Below, one piece after another: positions 36,555 to 45,500 of a DNA stretch of 64,000 nucleotides. This stretch comes from Maribacter forsetii DSM 18668 (lineage in GTDB: Bacteria; Bacteroidota; Bacteroidia; Flavobacteriales; Flavobacteriaceae). The stretch lies in assembly GCF_000744105.1 (NCBI RefSeq), contig NZ_JQLH01000001.1, positions 4,450,367 through 4,514,366 of the forward strand, written 5' to 3'. Both the position numbers and the translations under genes were made by a program. The first letter of the stretch is position 1; every line of letters starts with the position of its first letter. The notes beneath the pieces were generated by a model that saw nothing but the letters and a program-made list of their open reading frames with translations, was not told the origin of the DNA and made no database searches.

Positions 36555-36562
36555 CAAAAATA
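36555..36562 (-). promoter_or_regulatory. -7 box of acpP (TATTTTTG on minus strand)
   Basis: Reads TATTTTTG on the minus strand, a perfect TAnnTTTG, 33 nt before the acpP ATG. The -33 element is not clear. Diverges from the purN promoter about 190 nt away. Confidence 0.55.
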
Positions 36563-36748
36563 AAAAACTTTGGTTTAATTACACTAATTGTCGTTAAAAT
36601 GTATGGTAATTTAATAAAATTAAAGACATGTGCTGTAATTTTACCATATTAATATTTTGTTTCGGTAACGTTGATAAAAGGTATTGAAAAGTAGTGAGGT
36701 ATTAGAACTATAATGTTTATTCGTTTTTTTCTAAATGCTGACAAGCTT

Positions 36749-36756
36749 TAAATTTG
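36749..36756 (+). promoter_or_regulatory. -7 box of purN (TAAATTTG)
   Basis: Perfect TAnnTTTG. Transcription from here would begin near 36763, after the first possible TTG starts of the frame. This supports the downstream TTG at 36811 as the purN initiator. Confidence 0.5.
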
Positions 36757-36810
36757 CTTTATTTGCCGACTTTAAATTTATTGTTCGCTCTCTTAAAAAG
36801 ACCACTTGTA

Positions 36811-37386
36811 TTGAAAACCAAAAAAATTATTCTTTTTGCCTCAGGTTCTGGATCTAATGTTGAAAACATTGCCAATTATTTTATACTCCGCAAAGATGTT
36901 ACTATATGCTGTGTATTAACTAACAAAAGCGATGCCAAAGTCATTGAACGCTGCAACAGACTTGAAATAAATGCTCTGTTTTTCAACAGACAAGCATTCT
37001 CAAAGAGCGACTTTATTCTAAATATGTTACAGTCCTTAGAACCTGACCTTATAGTATTAGCCGGCTTTTTATGGAAAATACCAGAATCTATCACCAATGC
37101 TTTCCCTAAGCAGATCATAAATATTCATCCTGCGTTACTACCTAAATATGGCGGTAAGGGCATGTACGGCATGAACGTTCATAATGCCGTTAAGGAAAAC
37201 AAAGAGACTAAAACCGGTATTACTATACATTATGTAAATGCACATTATGATGAAGGCGCTATCATTAAACAGGCAAAAGCAACTATTGATGAAAACGATA
37301 CCGCAAATGATATTGCCGCTAAAGTCCACGCATTAGAATATGAGTATTTCCCAAAAGTTATTGACGAAATTTTATCGAAACAATAA
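36811..37386 (+). CDS. purN: Phosphoribosylglycinamide formyltransferase (PurN)
   Basis: 191 residues from a TTG at 36811. The frame is open farther up (to 36754) but has no ATG, and the family begins right before KKIILFASGSGSN. Transfers the formyl group from 10-formyl-THF to GAR in purine synthesis. GSGSN near the N-terminus binds the phosphate. The catalytic Asn-His-Asp are in INIHPALLPKYGG and YDEGAII. Stop and the next start overlap as TAATG. The purine gene purF lies 2 kb downstream. Confidence 0.93.
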   Translation: MKTKKIILFASGSGSNVENIANYFILRKDVTICCVLTNKSDAKVIERCNRLEINALFFNRQAFSKSDFILNMLQSLEPDLIVLAGFLWKIPESITNAFPKQIINIHPALLPKYGGKGMYGMNVHNAVKENKETKTGITIHYVNAHYDEGAIIKQAKATIDENDTANDIAAKVHALEYEYFPKVIDEILSKQ

Positions 37387-38021
37387 TGGCGAAAAAGGGA
37401 AAATTCTATGTGGTTTGGAAGGGTAAAAAGCCAGGAATCTTTGATTCTTGGAAAGAGTGCAAAAAATCTATTGCCAACTATGCCGGTGCAGAATACAAAT
37501 CTTTTGAGTCTTTTGACCTCGCCAAAAAAGCCTATAATGGTAATTATGCCGATTTCAAAGGAAAGAAAAAAACAACTTCTACCTTATCTAAAGAAGAACT
37601 GGCAAAAATAGGTTTGCCAAATTATCATTCTATTTCTGTTGATGCGGCTTCTAGTGGAAATCCCGGAGTTATGGAATACCAAGGTGTTGATACCAAAACA
37701 GGCAAAAAATTGTTTAAACAAGGTCCTTTTCCCCAGGGGACCAATAATATAGGTGAGTTTTTGGCACTAGTTCATGGATTAGCTTTTTTGAAAGAGCGTA
37801 ATAGCGACCGTATAATCTACACAGATTCAAGAACGGCCATGAGTTGGGTGCGCAAAAAGAAATGCAATACAAAACTAACTGCATCCGCAAAAAACAAAAA
37901 TCTCTTTGAACTTATAAATAGAGCTGAAGACTGGTTAAAGAAGAATCAATACACTACAGTTATCGTAAAATGGGAAACGAAGGCTTGGGGAGAAATTCCT
38001 GCTGATTTTGGTAGGAAATAA
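37386..38021 (+). CDS. Ribonuclease H with N-terminal hybrid-binding domain
   Basis: 211 residues. Residues about 4-48 are the small viroplasmin-like RNA:DNA hybrid-binding domain (FYVVWKGKKPGIFDSWKEC). After a Lys/Thr linker comes an RNase H fold (about 75-205), with catalytic acids in VDAASSGNPG, GEFLALVHGL and YTDSRTAMSW, and a final Asp near the C-terminus. Removes RNA from hybrids during replication. The ATG overlaps the purN stop by one base, so the two are co-translated. Confidence 0.93.
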   Translation: MAKKGKFYVVWKGKKPGIFDSWKECKKSIANYAGAEYKSFESFDLAKKAYNGNYADFKGKKKTTSTLSKEELAKIGLPNYHSISVDAASSGNPGVMEYQGVDTKTGKKLFKQGPFPQGTNNIGEFLALVHGLAFLKERNSDRIIYTDSRTAMSWVRKKKCNTKLTASAKNKNLFELINRAEDWLKKNQYTTVIVKWETKAWGEIPADFGRK

Positions 38022-38105
38022 TTTGCATTTTATATCAACAATTCGCCTTTGATAACTATTACAATTTGTATTTGAAAAACCATTTTAATTAGCCCCTCAA
38101 AATCG

Positions 38106-38113
38106 TATATTTG
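38106..38113 (+). promoter_or_regulatory. -7 box (TATATTTG) of the PfkB-family gene
   Basis: Perfect TAnnTTTG, 22 nt before the ATG at 38136; a TTTTAATT at 38083-38090 may serve as the -33 region. Confidence 0.55.
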
Positions 38114-38135
38114 CAGCTTAAATTTTTACAATTTT

Positions 38136-39062
38136 ATGGGCAAGCTTTTAATAGTAGGTACTGTCGCTTTTGACGCCATTGAAACTCCTTTTGGCAAAAC
38201 AGATAAAATTTTGGGCGGCGCAGCTACCTATATTGGGTTAGCGGCTTCTCAATTTGAGGTTGATTCAGCCATTATATCTATAGTTGGTGATGATTTACCT
38301 CAAGAATATTTAGACCTTTTGACCGATAGAGGTATTGACATTTCTGCATTAGAAATCGTAAAAGGTGGCAAAACGTTCTTCTGGAGCGGTAAATACCATA
38401 ACGATCTTAATTCTAGAGATACGTTAGCTACTGAACTAAACACTTTAGAAGACTTCAACCCTGTTGTCCCTGAAAATTATAATGATGCTGATGTAGTAAT
38501 GCTAGGTAATCTTCACCCAATTGTTCAATTAGGTGTCATCAACCAAATGAAAAAACGACCAAATTTAATCATATTGGACACCATGAATTTTTGGATGGAC
38601 AATGCTTTGAATGATTTAATGGAAGTAATTAAACATATAGATGTATTAACTATTAATGATGAGGAGGCCAGACAATTGACTGGGGAATACTCTTTAGTTA
38701 AAGCTGCGCAAAAGATTTTTACCATGGGTCCTAAATATGTGGTGATCAAAAAAGGGGAACACGGTGCTTTATTATTTAATGAAGACCAAATCTTTTTTGC
38801 ACCGGCATTACCTTTAGAAGAAGTATTTGACCCTACAGGCGCTGGTGATACATTTGCCGGTGGCTTTTCAGGATACCTGGCAGCAACCAATGACAGCTCT
38901 TTTGAGAATATGAAGAAAGCTATCATTCACGGTTCTAACTTAGCATCTTTTAGTGTTGAGAAATTTGGAACAGAAAGAATGATCGATTTAGATCGAAAGG
39001 AAATTAGAGAAAGACTGCATCAGTTTAAAAAACTGACTCAGTTCGACATAGAATTACAATAA
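38136..39062 (+). CDS. PfkB-family carbohydrate/nucleoside kinase
   Basis: 308 residues. Ribokinase fold. The glycine-rich N-terminal motif LGGAATYIGLAAS (about 27-39) and the second signature with catalytic Asp, DPTGAGDTFAGGFSGYL (about 232-248), are both complete. It phosphorylates a sugar or nucleoside, and the substrate cannot be decided from sequence. It is encoded between purN and purF, so a nucleoside or ribose substrate is plausible. A clean terminator separates it from purF. Confidence 0.9.
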   Translation: MGKLLIVGTVAFDAIETPFGKTDKILGGAATYIGLAASQFEVDSAIISIVGDDLPQEYLDLLTDRGIDISALEIVKGGKTFFWSGKYHNDLNSRDTLATELNTLEDFNPVVPENYNDADVVMLGNLHPIVQLGVINQMKKRPNLIILDTMNFWMDNALNDLMEVIKHIDVLTINDEEARQLTGEYSLVKAAQKIFTMGPKYVVIKKGEHGALLFNEDQIFFAPALPLEEVFDPTGAGDTFAGGFSGYLAATNDSSFENMKKAIIHGSNLASFSVEKFGTERMIDLDRKEIRERLHQFKKLTQFDIELQ

Positions 39063-39071
39063 TCCCCCTAG

Positions 39072-39096
39072 CCCCAAAATATTTTGGGGTTTTTTT
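39072..39096 (+). terminator. Intrinsic terminator after the PfkB gene
   Basis: CCCCAAAAT and ATTTTGGGG form a perfect palindrome (39072-39089) followed by seven T. It ends 13 nt before the purF ATG, so purF must be made by read-through or from a promoter inside this region. Confidence 0.88.
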
Positions 39097-39109
39097 AATA
39101 CCAAAAACA

Positions 39110-41008
39110 ATGAGTGACGCAATTAAGCATGAGTGTGGTATTTCTGTAATACGGTTGTTAAAACCTTTAGAGTATTACAAGGAAAAGTATGGAACAGCAT
39201 TTTATGGTGTAAATAAAATGTATCTAATGATGGAAAAACAGCACAATCGTGGTCAAGATGGTGCAGGTTTTGCCAGTATTAAATTAGATGTAAAAGTAGG
39301 GGAACGCTACATGAGCCGCGTACGTTCTTGTCAGCAACAACCTATACAGGATATTTTTGCCCAAATCAACGATCGCATTAACACGGAACTTAAGGAGCAC
39401 CCTGAATACGAAGATGATGTTGCTTTACAAAAAAAGCATATACCTTATATAGGGGAACTACTTTTAGGACACGTGCGTTACGGTACATTTGGTAAAAATA
39501 GTATTGAAAGTGTTCATCCATTCTTAAGACAGAATAACTGGATGCACCGTAACCTTATTGTTGCAGGTAACTTCAATATGACCAATGTTCATGAACTGTT
39601 CGACAATCTTATTCAGTTAGGGCAGCACCCAAAAGAAATGGCCGATACGGTTACCGTAATGGAAAAAATAGGTCATTTTCTAGATGATGCCGTTGCTAAA
39701 TTATATAAGCAGATAAAAAAAGAAGGATACACCAAACAAGAAGCCTCTCCTATTATTGCTGAACGTTTAAAGGTGTATAAAATTTTAAGAAGGGCTGCCA
39801 AGAATTTTGATGGCGGTTATGCCATGGCAGGTTTATTAGGTCATGGTGATGCCTTTGTAATGAGAGACCCAAGTGGCATTAGACCTGCTTATTACTATAG
39901 AGATGATGAAGTTGTAGTTGTTGCATCAGAAAGACCGGCAATACAAACCGTATTCAATGTACCTTATGACGAGGTTAAAGAATTGGATCCAGGTGCGGCA
40001 ATTATTATTAAAAAGAACGGCACCAGTGCTATTAAACAAATACAAGAGCCTAAAGAACGTAAAGCCTGTTCTTTTGAGCGTATTTATTTCTCTAGAGGTA
40101 GCGATAAAGAAATCTACCAAGAGCGTAAAGCTTTAGGGAAGTTGGTATTCCCTCAAATTTTAGAATCTATTGACGAGGACATCAAAAACACCGTTTTCTC
40201 ATATATACCAAACACGGCAGAAACTTCTTTCTACGGTATGGTGAAAGAAGCTCAAAACTACCTGAACAAGAAAAAGGAAGAGCAAATATTGGCTTTAGGT
40301 ACGGGTATTACAGGCGAACAACTTCATGAAATATTAGATGTGCGCCCAAGAATTGAGAAAGTAGCCATTAAAGATGCCAAGCTTAGAACTTTCATAACCC
40401 AAGACAGTAGCAGAGATGATTTAGTTGCCCATGTTTACGACATCTCTTATGGTTCAGTAAAAAAAGGTGATAATCTAGTTATCATAGACGATAGTATTGT
40501 TCGTGGAACTACACTTAAAAAGAGTATTCTTAGAATATTAGACAGGCTATCTCCTAAAAAGATTATAGTTGTTTCTTCTGCACCACAAATAAGATATCCA
40601 GATTGTTATGGTATCGATATGGCAAAACTAGAGGACTTTATTGCATTTAGGGCAGCCTTAGCTTTACACCAGGATAATAATACAATGCATATTGTAGACG
40701 AGATATACCAAAAGTGTTTAACGCAGGTTGATAGTCACGACAATGATGTTGTCAACTATGTAAAAGAATTCTACGCTCCGTTTACCGCCAAAGAAATTTC
40801 TAAAAAAACCGGTGAACTTTTGAGTCCAGAAGGAATAAATGCTGAAGTTTCCATTATTTACCAAACCATTTCTAGCTTGCATGAAGCTTGCCCAAAAAAC
40901 TTAGGAGATTGGTATTTCACCGGAAACTACCCAACACCAGGTGGAAATAGAGTGGTTAATAGAGCATTCATAAACTTTTACGAAGGAAACAATGAACGCG
41001 CTTATTAA
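39110..41008 (+). CDS. purF: Amidophosphoribosyltransferase
   Basis: 632 residues, the long form typical of Bacteroidota (E. coli PurF is about 505). First step of purine synthesis: PRPP plus glutamine to phosphoribosylamine. Residues 1-8 are a short propeptide and Cys9 in ECGISVIRLL would be the N-terminal nucleophile. The glutaminase domain has HNRGQDGAGFAS and LLGHVRYGTFG. The PRPP-binding loop is VIIDDSIVRGTTLKKS. About 100 extra residues at the C-terminus are of unknown role. The non-coding RNA array begins about 100 nt after it. Confidence 0.94.
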   Translation: MSDAIKHECGISVIRLLKPLEYYKEKYGTAFYGVNKMYLMMEKQHNRGQDGAGFASIKLDVKVGERYMSRVRSCQQQPIQDIFAQINDRINTELKEHPEYEDDVALQKKHIPYIGELLLGHVRYGTFGKNSIESVHPFLRQNNWMHRNLIVAGNFNMTNVHELFDNLIQLGQHPKEMADTVTVMEKIGHFLDDAVAKLYKQIKKEGYTKQEASPIIAERLKVYKILRRAAKNFDGGYAMAGLLGHGDAFVMRDPSGIRPAYYYRDDEVVVVASERPAIQTVFNVPYDEVKELDPGAAIIIKKNGTSAIKQIQEPKERKACSFERIYFSRGSDKEIYQERKALGKLVFPQILESIDEDIKNTVFSYIPNTAETSFYGMVKEAQNYLNKKKEEQILALGTGITGEQLHEILDVRPRIEKVAIKDAKLRTFITQDSSRDDLVAHVYDISYGSVKKGDNLVIIDDSIVRGTTLKKSILRILDRLSPKKIIVVSSAPQIRYPDCYGIDMAKLEDFIAFRAALALHQDNNTMHIVDEIYQKCLTQVDSHDNDVVNYVKEFYAPFTAKEISKKTGELLSPEGINAEVSIIYQTISSLHEACPKNLGDWYFTGNYPTPGGNRVVNRAFINFYEGNNERAY

Positions 41009-41100
41009 ATAATAATTCGATGAAATGCACTTGATTTACGTAGTTCATCGACGAATATAGCATTTTATCGACTGAATAATCGTTTTGACTTAACCCTCGT

Positions 41101-41108
41101 TACTTTTA
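41101..41108 (+). promoter_or_regulatory. -7-like box of RNA unit 1 (TACTTTTA)
   Basis: Seven of eight matches to TAnnTTTG, ending 6 nt before the conserved head. A TTTTG at 41083-41087 is nearer than the usual -33 distance. Confidence 0.5.
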
Positions 41109-41113
41109 AAGCT

Positions 41114-41186
41114 ACCATAGCATAAGTAGGTTAAGTTCATGGTAAGATTTGGGGCAAAAAAGGTGGAGACTTCTCCGCCTTTTTTA
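41114..41186 (+). ncRNA. Tandem small RNA, unit 1
   Basis: About 73 nt. The conserved 40-nt head is 41115-41154, starting CCATAGCATAAG and ending GATTTGGGG. It forms a stem of ACCAT with ATGGT (TACCAT/ATGGTA here, six pairs) enclosing an invariant loop with GTAGGTTAAG. The terminator stem AGGTGGAG/CTCCGCCT (loop ACTT) is followed by six T. The -7-like box lies 6 nt upstream. No ribosome site or meaningful frame. Strand is set by the promoter box and T run. The family is not identified; comparison with Rfam, including the Flavo-1 family of flavobacterial RNAs, is the obvious test. Confidence 0.75.
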
Positions 41187-41297
41187 TTTTCATATTTTTC
41201 CTCCTATAGGAGCTGTAATACAATTCTTCACAAAACTCCCTTTAACGTTTTAACGAGACGTTCAACCATTACCTTTCTCAAACATTAATAAGCACAT

Positions 41298-41305
41298 TAC
41301 CTTTA
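41298..41305 (+). promoter_or_regulatory. -7-like box of RNA unit 2 (TACCTTTA)
   Basis: Seven of eight matches to TAnnTTTG, ending 5 nt before the conserved head, identical to the box of unit 3. Confidence 0.55.
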
Positions 41306-41309
41306 CAGA

Positions 41310-41379
41310 ACCATAGCATAAGTAGGTTAAGTTCATGGTAAGATTTGGGGAAAAAGGCGGAGCATTGCTCCGTCTTTTT
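41310..41379 (+). ncRNA. Tandem small RNA, unit 2
   Basis: About 70 nt. Head 41311-41350 is identical to unit 1 over 40 nt, but the terminator is of a different sequence: GGCGGAGC/GCTCCGTC with loop ATT, one G-U pair, then five T. Stem ACCAT/ATGGT, five pairs. The identical head next to a changed terminator shows that the head is what is kept. Confidence 0.75.
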
Positions 41380-41498
41380 ATTTTACGGCTAATTCTAAAA
41401 TCACCTTCCTATAACATCATTCTATTTATTCATGCTAGTAGTACATCTTAAGTTTGTGACGTACAACGATTAGCTTTTTATATAACAGCATATGCCTA

Positions 41499-41506
41499 TA
41501 CCTTTA
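41499..41506 (+). promoter_or_regulatory. -7-like box of RNA unit 3 (TACCTTTA)
   Basis: Same box and same 5-nt distance (CAGAA) to the head as in unit 2. Confidence 0.55.
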
Positions 41507-41510
41507 CAGA

Positions 41511-41579
41511 ACCATAGCATAAGTAGGTTAAGTTCATGGTAAGATTTGGGGAAAAGACGGAGCATTGCTCCGTCTTTTT
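41511..41579 (+). ncRNA. Tandem small RNA, unit 3
   Basis: About 69 nt. Head 41512-41551 is identical to units 1 and 2. Terminator GACGGAGC/GCTCCGTC is a perfect 8-bp stem with loop ATT and five T. Compared with unit 2, the second stem base changes G to A, turning a G-U into an A-U pair. Confidence 0.75.
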
Positions 41580-41705
41580 ATTTTATACCAATTGGCTTAT
41601 AAAACAACTAGTTACCCCATCTAACCTACCCCTAAAAAAACAACCACATCAAAATAAAAGTTTATTTTTTTCTTAAAAATCCTTTTTTTATTTACTCAAT
41701 ACCAG

Positions 41706-41713
41706 TAATTTAG
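41706..41713 (+). promoter_or_regulatory. -7-like box of RNA unit 4 (TAATTTAG)
   Basis: Seven of eight matches to TAnnTTTG, ending 5 nt before the head. Confidence 0.45.
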
Positions 41714-41717
41714 TATC

Positions 41718-41790
41718 GCCATAGCATAAGTAGGTTAAGTTTATGGTAAGATTTGGGACGAAAAGGGTGGAGACTTCTCCGCCCTTTTCT
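41718..41790 (+). ncRNA. Tandem small RNA, unit 4
   Basis: About 73 nt. Head 41719-41758 differs from the others at two places: TTTATGG for TTCATGG, and GGGA for GGGG at the end. The base before CCAT is G, so the outer pair of the head stem becomes G-U and five pairs remain. Terminator GGGTGGAG/CTCCGCCC with loop ACTT, as in unit 1, then four T. Most diverged copy. Confidence 0.72.
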
Positions 41791-41805
41791 ATTTTAAAAC
41801 CAAAA

Positions 41806-41836
41806 AAACCACTCATGAAAAATTCATAAGTGGTTT
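41806..41836 (-). terminator. Intrinsic terminator of sodA
   Basis: AAACCACT and AGTGGTTT (with ATGAA/TTCAT inside, one mismatch) form a stem. On the minus strand it is followed by a run of T. It begins 34 nt after the sodA stop. Confidence 0.8.
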
Positions 41837-41870
41837 CCTACAAGGTAGTTAAGAATATTTCTACTCTTTC

Positions 41871-42479
41871 TTATTTGTTACTTGCATATCTTTTTGACAC
41901 TTCATCCCAGTTAATGATATTGAAAAACGCTTCAATATAATCTGGTCTTTTATTTTGGTAATTTAGGTAATATGCATGTTCCCAAACGTCTAAACCTAAG
42001 ATTGGCTGACCTCCACATTCAACTCCCGGCATTAATGGGTTGTCTTGATTTGGTGTAGAACATACTTCTACTTTACCACCTTTATGAACACATAACCATG
42101 CCCAACCAGAACCAAATCTAGTTCCTGCAGCAGTTGTAAACTTATTTTTGAATTCTTCGAAAGAACCAAAAGCGCTATCAATTGCAGCTGCTAATTCACC
42201 ACTTGGCTTTCCGCCTCCGTTTGGTGATAAGATTGTCCAGAATAAAGAGTGATTGTAAAATCCGCCACCATTATTTCTAACAGCACCGTTACTCATATCC
42301 AAACCGGTCAAAATATCTTCAATAGACTTCCCAGCAAGGTCAGTACCTTCTATAGCAGCATTTAACTTAGTTGTATATCCGTTATGATGTTTTGTATGAT
42401 GTATTTCCATTGTCCTTGCATCAATATGAGGCTCAAGAGCGTCATAAGCGTAAGGCAATTTTGGTAGTTCAAAAGCCAT
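41871..42479 (-). CDS. sodA: Superoxide dismutase, Fe/Mn family
   Basis: 202 residues. Converts superoxide to peroxide and oxygen in the cytoplasm. Metal ligands are the His of MEIHHTKHHNGY, the His of GGGFYNHSLFW, and Asp and His of LDVWEHAYYLNYQNKRPDY. Outer-sphere residues around NQDNPLMPG fit the family, but Mn versus Fe use cannot be decided from sequence. Own promoter and terminator, so monocistronic. Confidence 0.96.
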   Translation of the reverse strand: MAFELPKLPYAYDALEPHIDARTMEIHHTKHHNGYTTKLNAAIEGTDLAGKSIEDILTGLDMSNGAVRNNGGGFYNHSLFWTILSPNGGGKPSGELAAAIDSAFGSFEEFKNKFTTAAGTRFGSGWAWLCVHKGGKVEVCSTPNQDNPLMPGVECGGQPILGLDVWEHAYYLNYQNKRPDYIEAFFNIINWDEVSKRYASNK

Positions 42480-42515
42480 AATTTATGTGTTTTTAGATTA
42501 ATATTAATTGTATCC

Positions 42516-42523
42516 CAAAGTTA
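42516..42523 (-). promoter_or_regulatory. -7 box of sodA (TAACTTTG on minus strand)
   Basis: Perfect TAnnTTTG on the minus strand, 36 nt before the sodA ATG, in the region shared with the divergent helicase-nuclease gene. Confidence 0.55.
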
Positions 42524-42597
42524 CAATTTTAACATTTATATTCATGTAATAATTTGTTAAGAACTGTACAGGAATCATTAATTTGCAGTAAAAATCA

Positions 42598-45500
42598 GTG
42601 TCCAACAATTCTTTTACCATATATAATGCTTCTGCAGGATCGGGCAAAACTTATGCCCTTGCTAAGGTTTACTTAAAAATTATACTGGCTTCGCCTCAGA
42701 ATTTCAGAAAAATATTAGCCATCACATTTACCAACAAAGCGGTAAATGAAATGAAGCATAGAATTTTAAATAGCCTGTTCGAGTTTTCAAAAACCACATC
42801 TCTTGAGGAAGCCAACCCGTTATTCATAGACATTATCAACGAAACTGACCATACGTTTAAAGAGCTGCCTGCCTTAAGTAAACTGCGGTTAAAACAAATA
42901 TTACATAACTACGCTTTTTTCGATATTTCTACCATTGATAAGTTTACACACCGTCTTATTAGAACTTTTGCGAAAGATTTAAAGATTCCGCAAAACTTTG
43001 AAGTGGTACTAGATGTAGACCTACTTTTACAAGAAGCCGTTGAACGTGTCATTAGTAAAGCAGGTGAAGATCCTGAATTCACAAAGGTGCTTTTAGATTT
43101 TGCTTTAGAAAAAATTGAGGACGACAGAAGTTGGGATATTGGATTTGATCTTTTAAAAATAGGTAAACTAATTTTCGATGAAAATAATGCCGAACACCTA
43201 AAGCTATTAAAAGATGTTGAACTAGCTGACTTCTTAAAATTACAAGGTCATCTAAAAAAACAAACCAAAAATCTGGAGAAGCGTATAGTTGAACTTGCAA
43301 CTGCAGCTATTGATACTATCACTGCATCTGGGTTAGACCTCAAAGATTTCCCTAGAGAAACATTACCAAATCATTTTAAAAAAATTATTGCCGGCAACTT
43401 TACACCTACGCAACTCTATAATAATAAACTAGAGGACAATTTAATTGAAGGCAAAATTGTAAAAGCTACCGTTAAAAACGCACCAGAAGATTTGGCTCCA
43501 CAACTTCTTCAGCACTACCAAGCCATAAAGCAACTGATCTACAAAAGGGGATTGTATGCAAATATCAATAGAAACATTATTCCCTTTGCACTGTTAAATG
43601 CAATTCAAAAAGAGCTAAAGATTATTCAAGAAGAAAAAGACCAATTGTCCATTTCTGAATTTAACACCTTAATTGCAAAAGAAGTAAAGAATCAACCCGC
43701 TCCGTTTATTTATGAAAGACTTGGAGAAAAATACCGCCATTACTTCATAGATGAATTTCAAGACACCTCACAAATGCAATGGGAAAACCTCATTCCTTTA
43801 ATAGGGAGTGCCATGGAAGGTGAAGATGAATTAGGTAGCACTGGATCTTTATTTTTGGTAGGAGACCCAAAACAAGCCATTTATAGATGGCGCGGTGGCA
43901 AAGCTGAACAGTTTCTAGAATTGGCCACACACCAAACACACCCGTTTACCATCCAATCAGACCTGGTAACCTTACCAAAAAACTATAGAAGTTATGCGGA
44001 AGTCATCAACTTCAACAACAACTTTTTTCAAAGCATAAGTCCGTTTTTAGAGAATGATATTTATCAAGAATTCTTTAAAATTGGAAATACACAAGAAACC
44101 AACCATAAAGAAGGTGGCTATGTTCATATCTCATTGTTAGAAGAAGATAACGATGAGGAGTATGCAGCAAGTACATTAGCAACTATCCAACAATGTCTGG
44201 ACCAAGGCTATACCTATAGTGATATCTGTATTATCATTAGAAAGAAAAAGCATGGTCTTCTGTTGGCAGATTTTTTAATGCAGCACAACATACCTGTTGT
44301 TTCCTCAGATTCTTTATTGTTAAGCGAAAGTACCAAAGCCAATTTCTTGGTACAGCTAATTAGGTATATGGTTCAACCAACAGAACAAGAGATACAATAT
44401 GAGATTTTGAATTTTCTGTCTGAAGGAAAAAAAGATAAACATGCATATATCTATGAAAATTTAGGCAAGCTAGACGCCCACCTATTAGAAACTTATGGAT
44501 TTGATGCTTCTAAACTAAGGCAAACTTCGGTTTTTGACGGATTGGCATATGCCATAAAAACCTTTGACCTTATCCCTACTTCAGACGCGCATCTTTCTGC
44601 TTTTATGGATCTTGTTTTTGACGTTGAGCAGAAATATGGCTCAGATATGCAATCTTTCTTAGATTATTGGGACAAGAAAGGTAATTCAGCAAGCATAAGC
44701 ACACCAGAAAATATGGAATCGGTACAGATTATGACCATCCACAAATCTAAAGGTTTGGAATTTCCAGTGGTTATCTTCCCTTATGCCGATTCTAATGTGT
44801 ACGAAGAAATTGACCCAAAATTATGGCTTCCAGTAAACAAAGAGGAATTCCTTAGCTTTTCAGAAGTGCTTATCAATAAAAAGCAAGAAGTTCAACAATA
44901 CGGCGAATTAGAATCTCTGCTCTATGAAATTGATCATCAGAAATTACAGCTAGATGCTTTCAACCTTTTATACGTAGTACTTACCAGAGCGGTTAAAGCC
45001 CTGTTCATTATAAGTGCCAATAAACTTGATAAAAAAGGTGAACATAATACCAATTACTATTCTGGTTTGTTCATTCATTTCTTAAAAAGCATTGGCGAAT
45101 ATCAACAAGATAAACTATCGTATGATTTTGGTGAACTAATGCCACAAACCGCTAAAGAACAAACTAATACCGATCAACTAACTATACCATATATATATAC
45201 CAATAAAGATAGGCCCGATTTTAAGATACTTGCCTTGGCAGGTACTTTATGGGATGAAGGATTAGATGTTGCCATAAACCAAGGTAATATCATACATTAT
45301 ATATTAGGGGCTATTTACACGACTTCCAATTTAGATAGAGCCGTACAAATGGCTCTGCAAAAAGGATTGATCAAAGAGCAAGAAGTAAACGGGATAAAGG
45401 AAATTGTAAAAAAGGTCATCTTTCACAAAGATTTGACGCAATTTTACCAAAATGATGTAGAGGTACTAAATGAACGCGACTTGTTACTAGATGATGGAAC

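Larger units (their letters stand above)
41009..41870. other. Gene-free interval with four tandem small-RNA units
   Basis: No protein-coding frame of note. It holds a hairpin without T run (TCGATGAA at 41017-41024 with TTCATCGA at 41044-41051), then four repeated transcription units (separate entries) at a period of 196, 201 and 207 nt. At its end is the sodA terminator on the other strand. The spacers between units are unlike each other and AT-rich. The first spacer has a 12-bp palindrome CTCCTATAGGAG at 41201. Confidence 0.85.

Noticed and set aside
36754..36810. N-terminal extension of PurN from TTG at 36754
   Set aside because: The -7 box at 36749-36756 overlaps it, so these codons would not be on the main transcript, and family members start near residue 20 of this frame.
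41017..41051. Terminator for purF
   Set aside because: The 8-bp stem has a 19-nt loop and no T run after it, so it is not a convincing terminator.
41201..41212. Palindrome CTCCTATAGGAG in the first array spacer
   Set aside because: Only in one spacer, so not part of the RNA unit. Could be chance; no gene to regulate nearby.
41137..41560. Small peptide starting ATGGTAAGATTTGGGG in each RNA unit (MVRFG...)
   Set aside because: The frames run into the terminator stems and diverge at once. No ribosome site; lengths differ without conservation beyond the head.
41098..41790. CRISPR-like reading of the four repeats
   Set aside because: Units are about 200 nt apart, each holds a terminator and promoter box, and no cas genes are near.
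41098..41790. Naming the array as the Rfam Flavo-1 family
   Set aside because: I cannot compare sequences to that model here. It is left as the first check, not a call.
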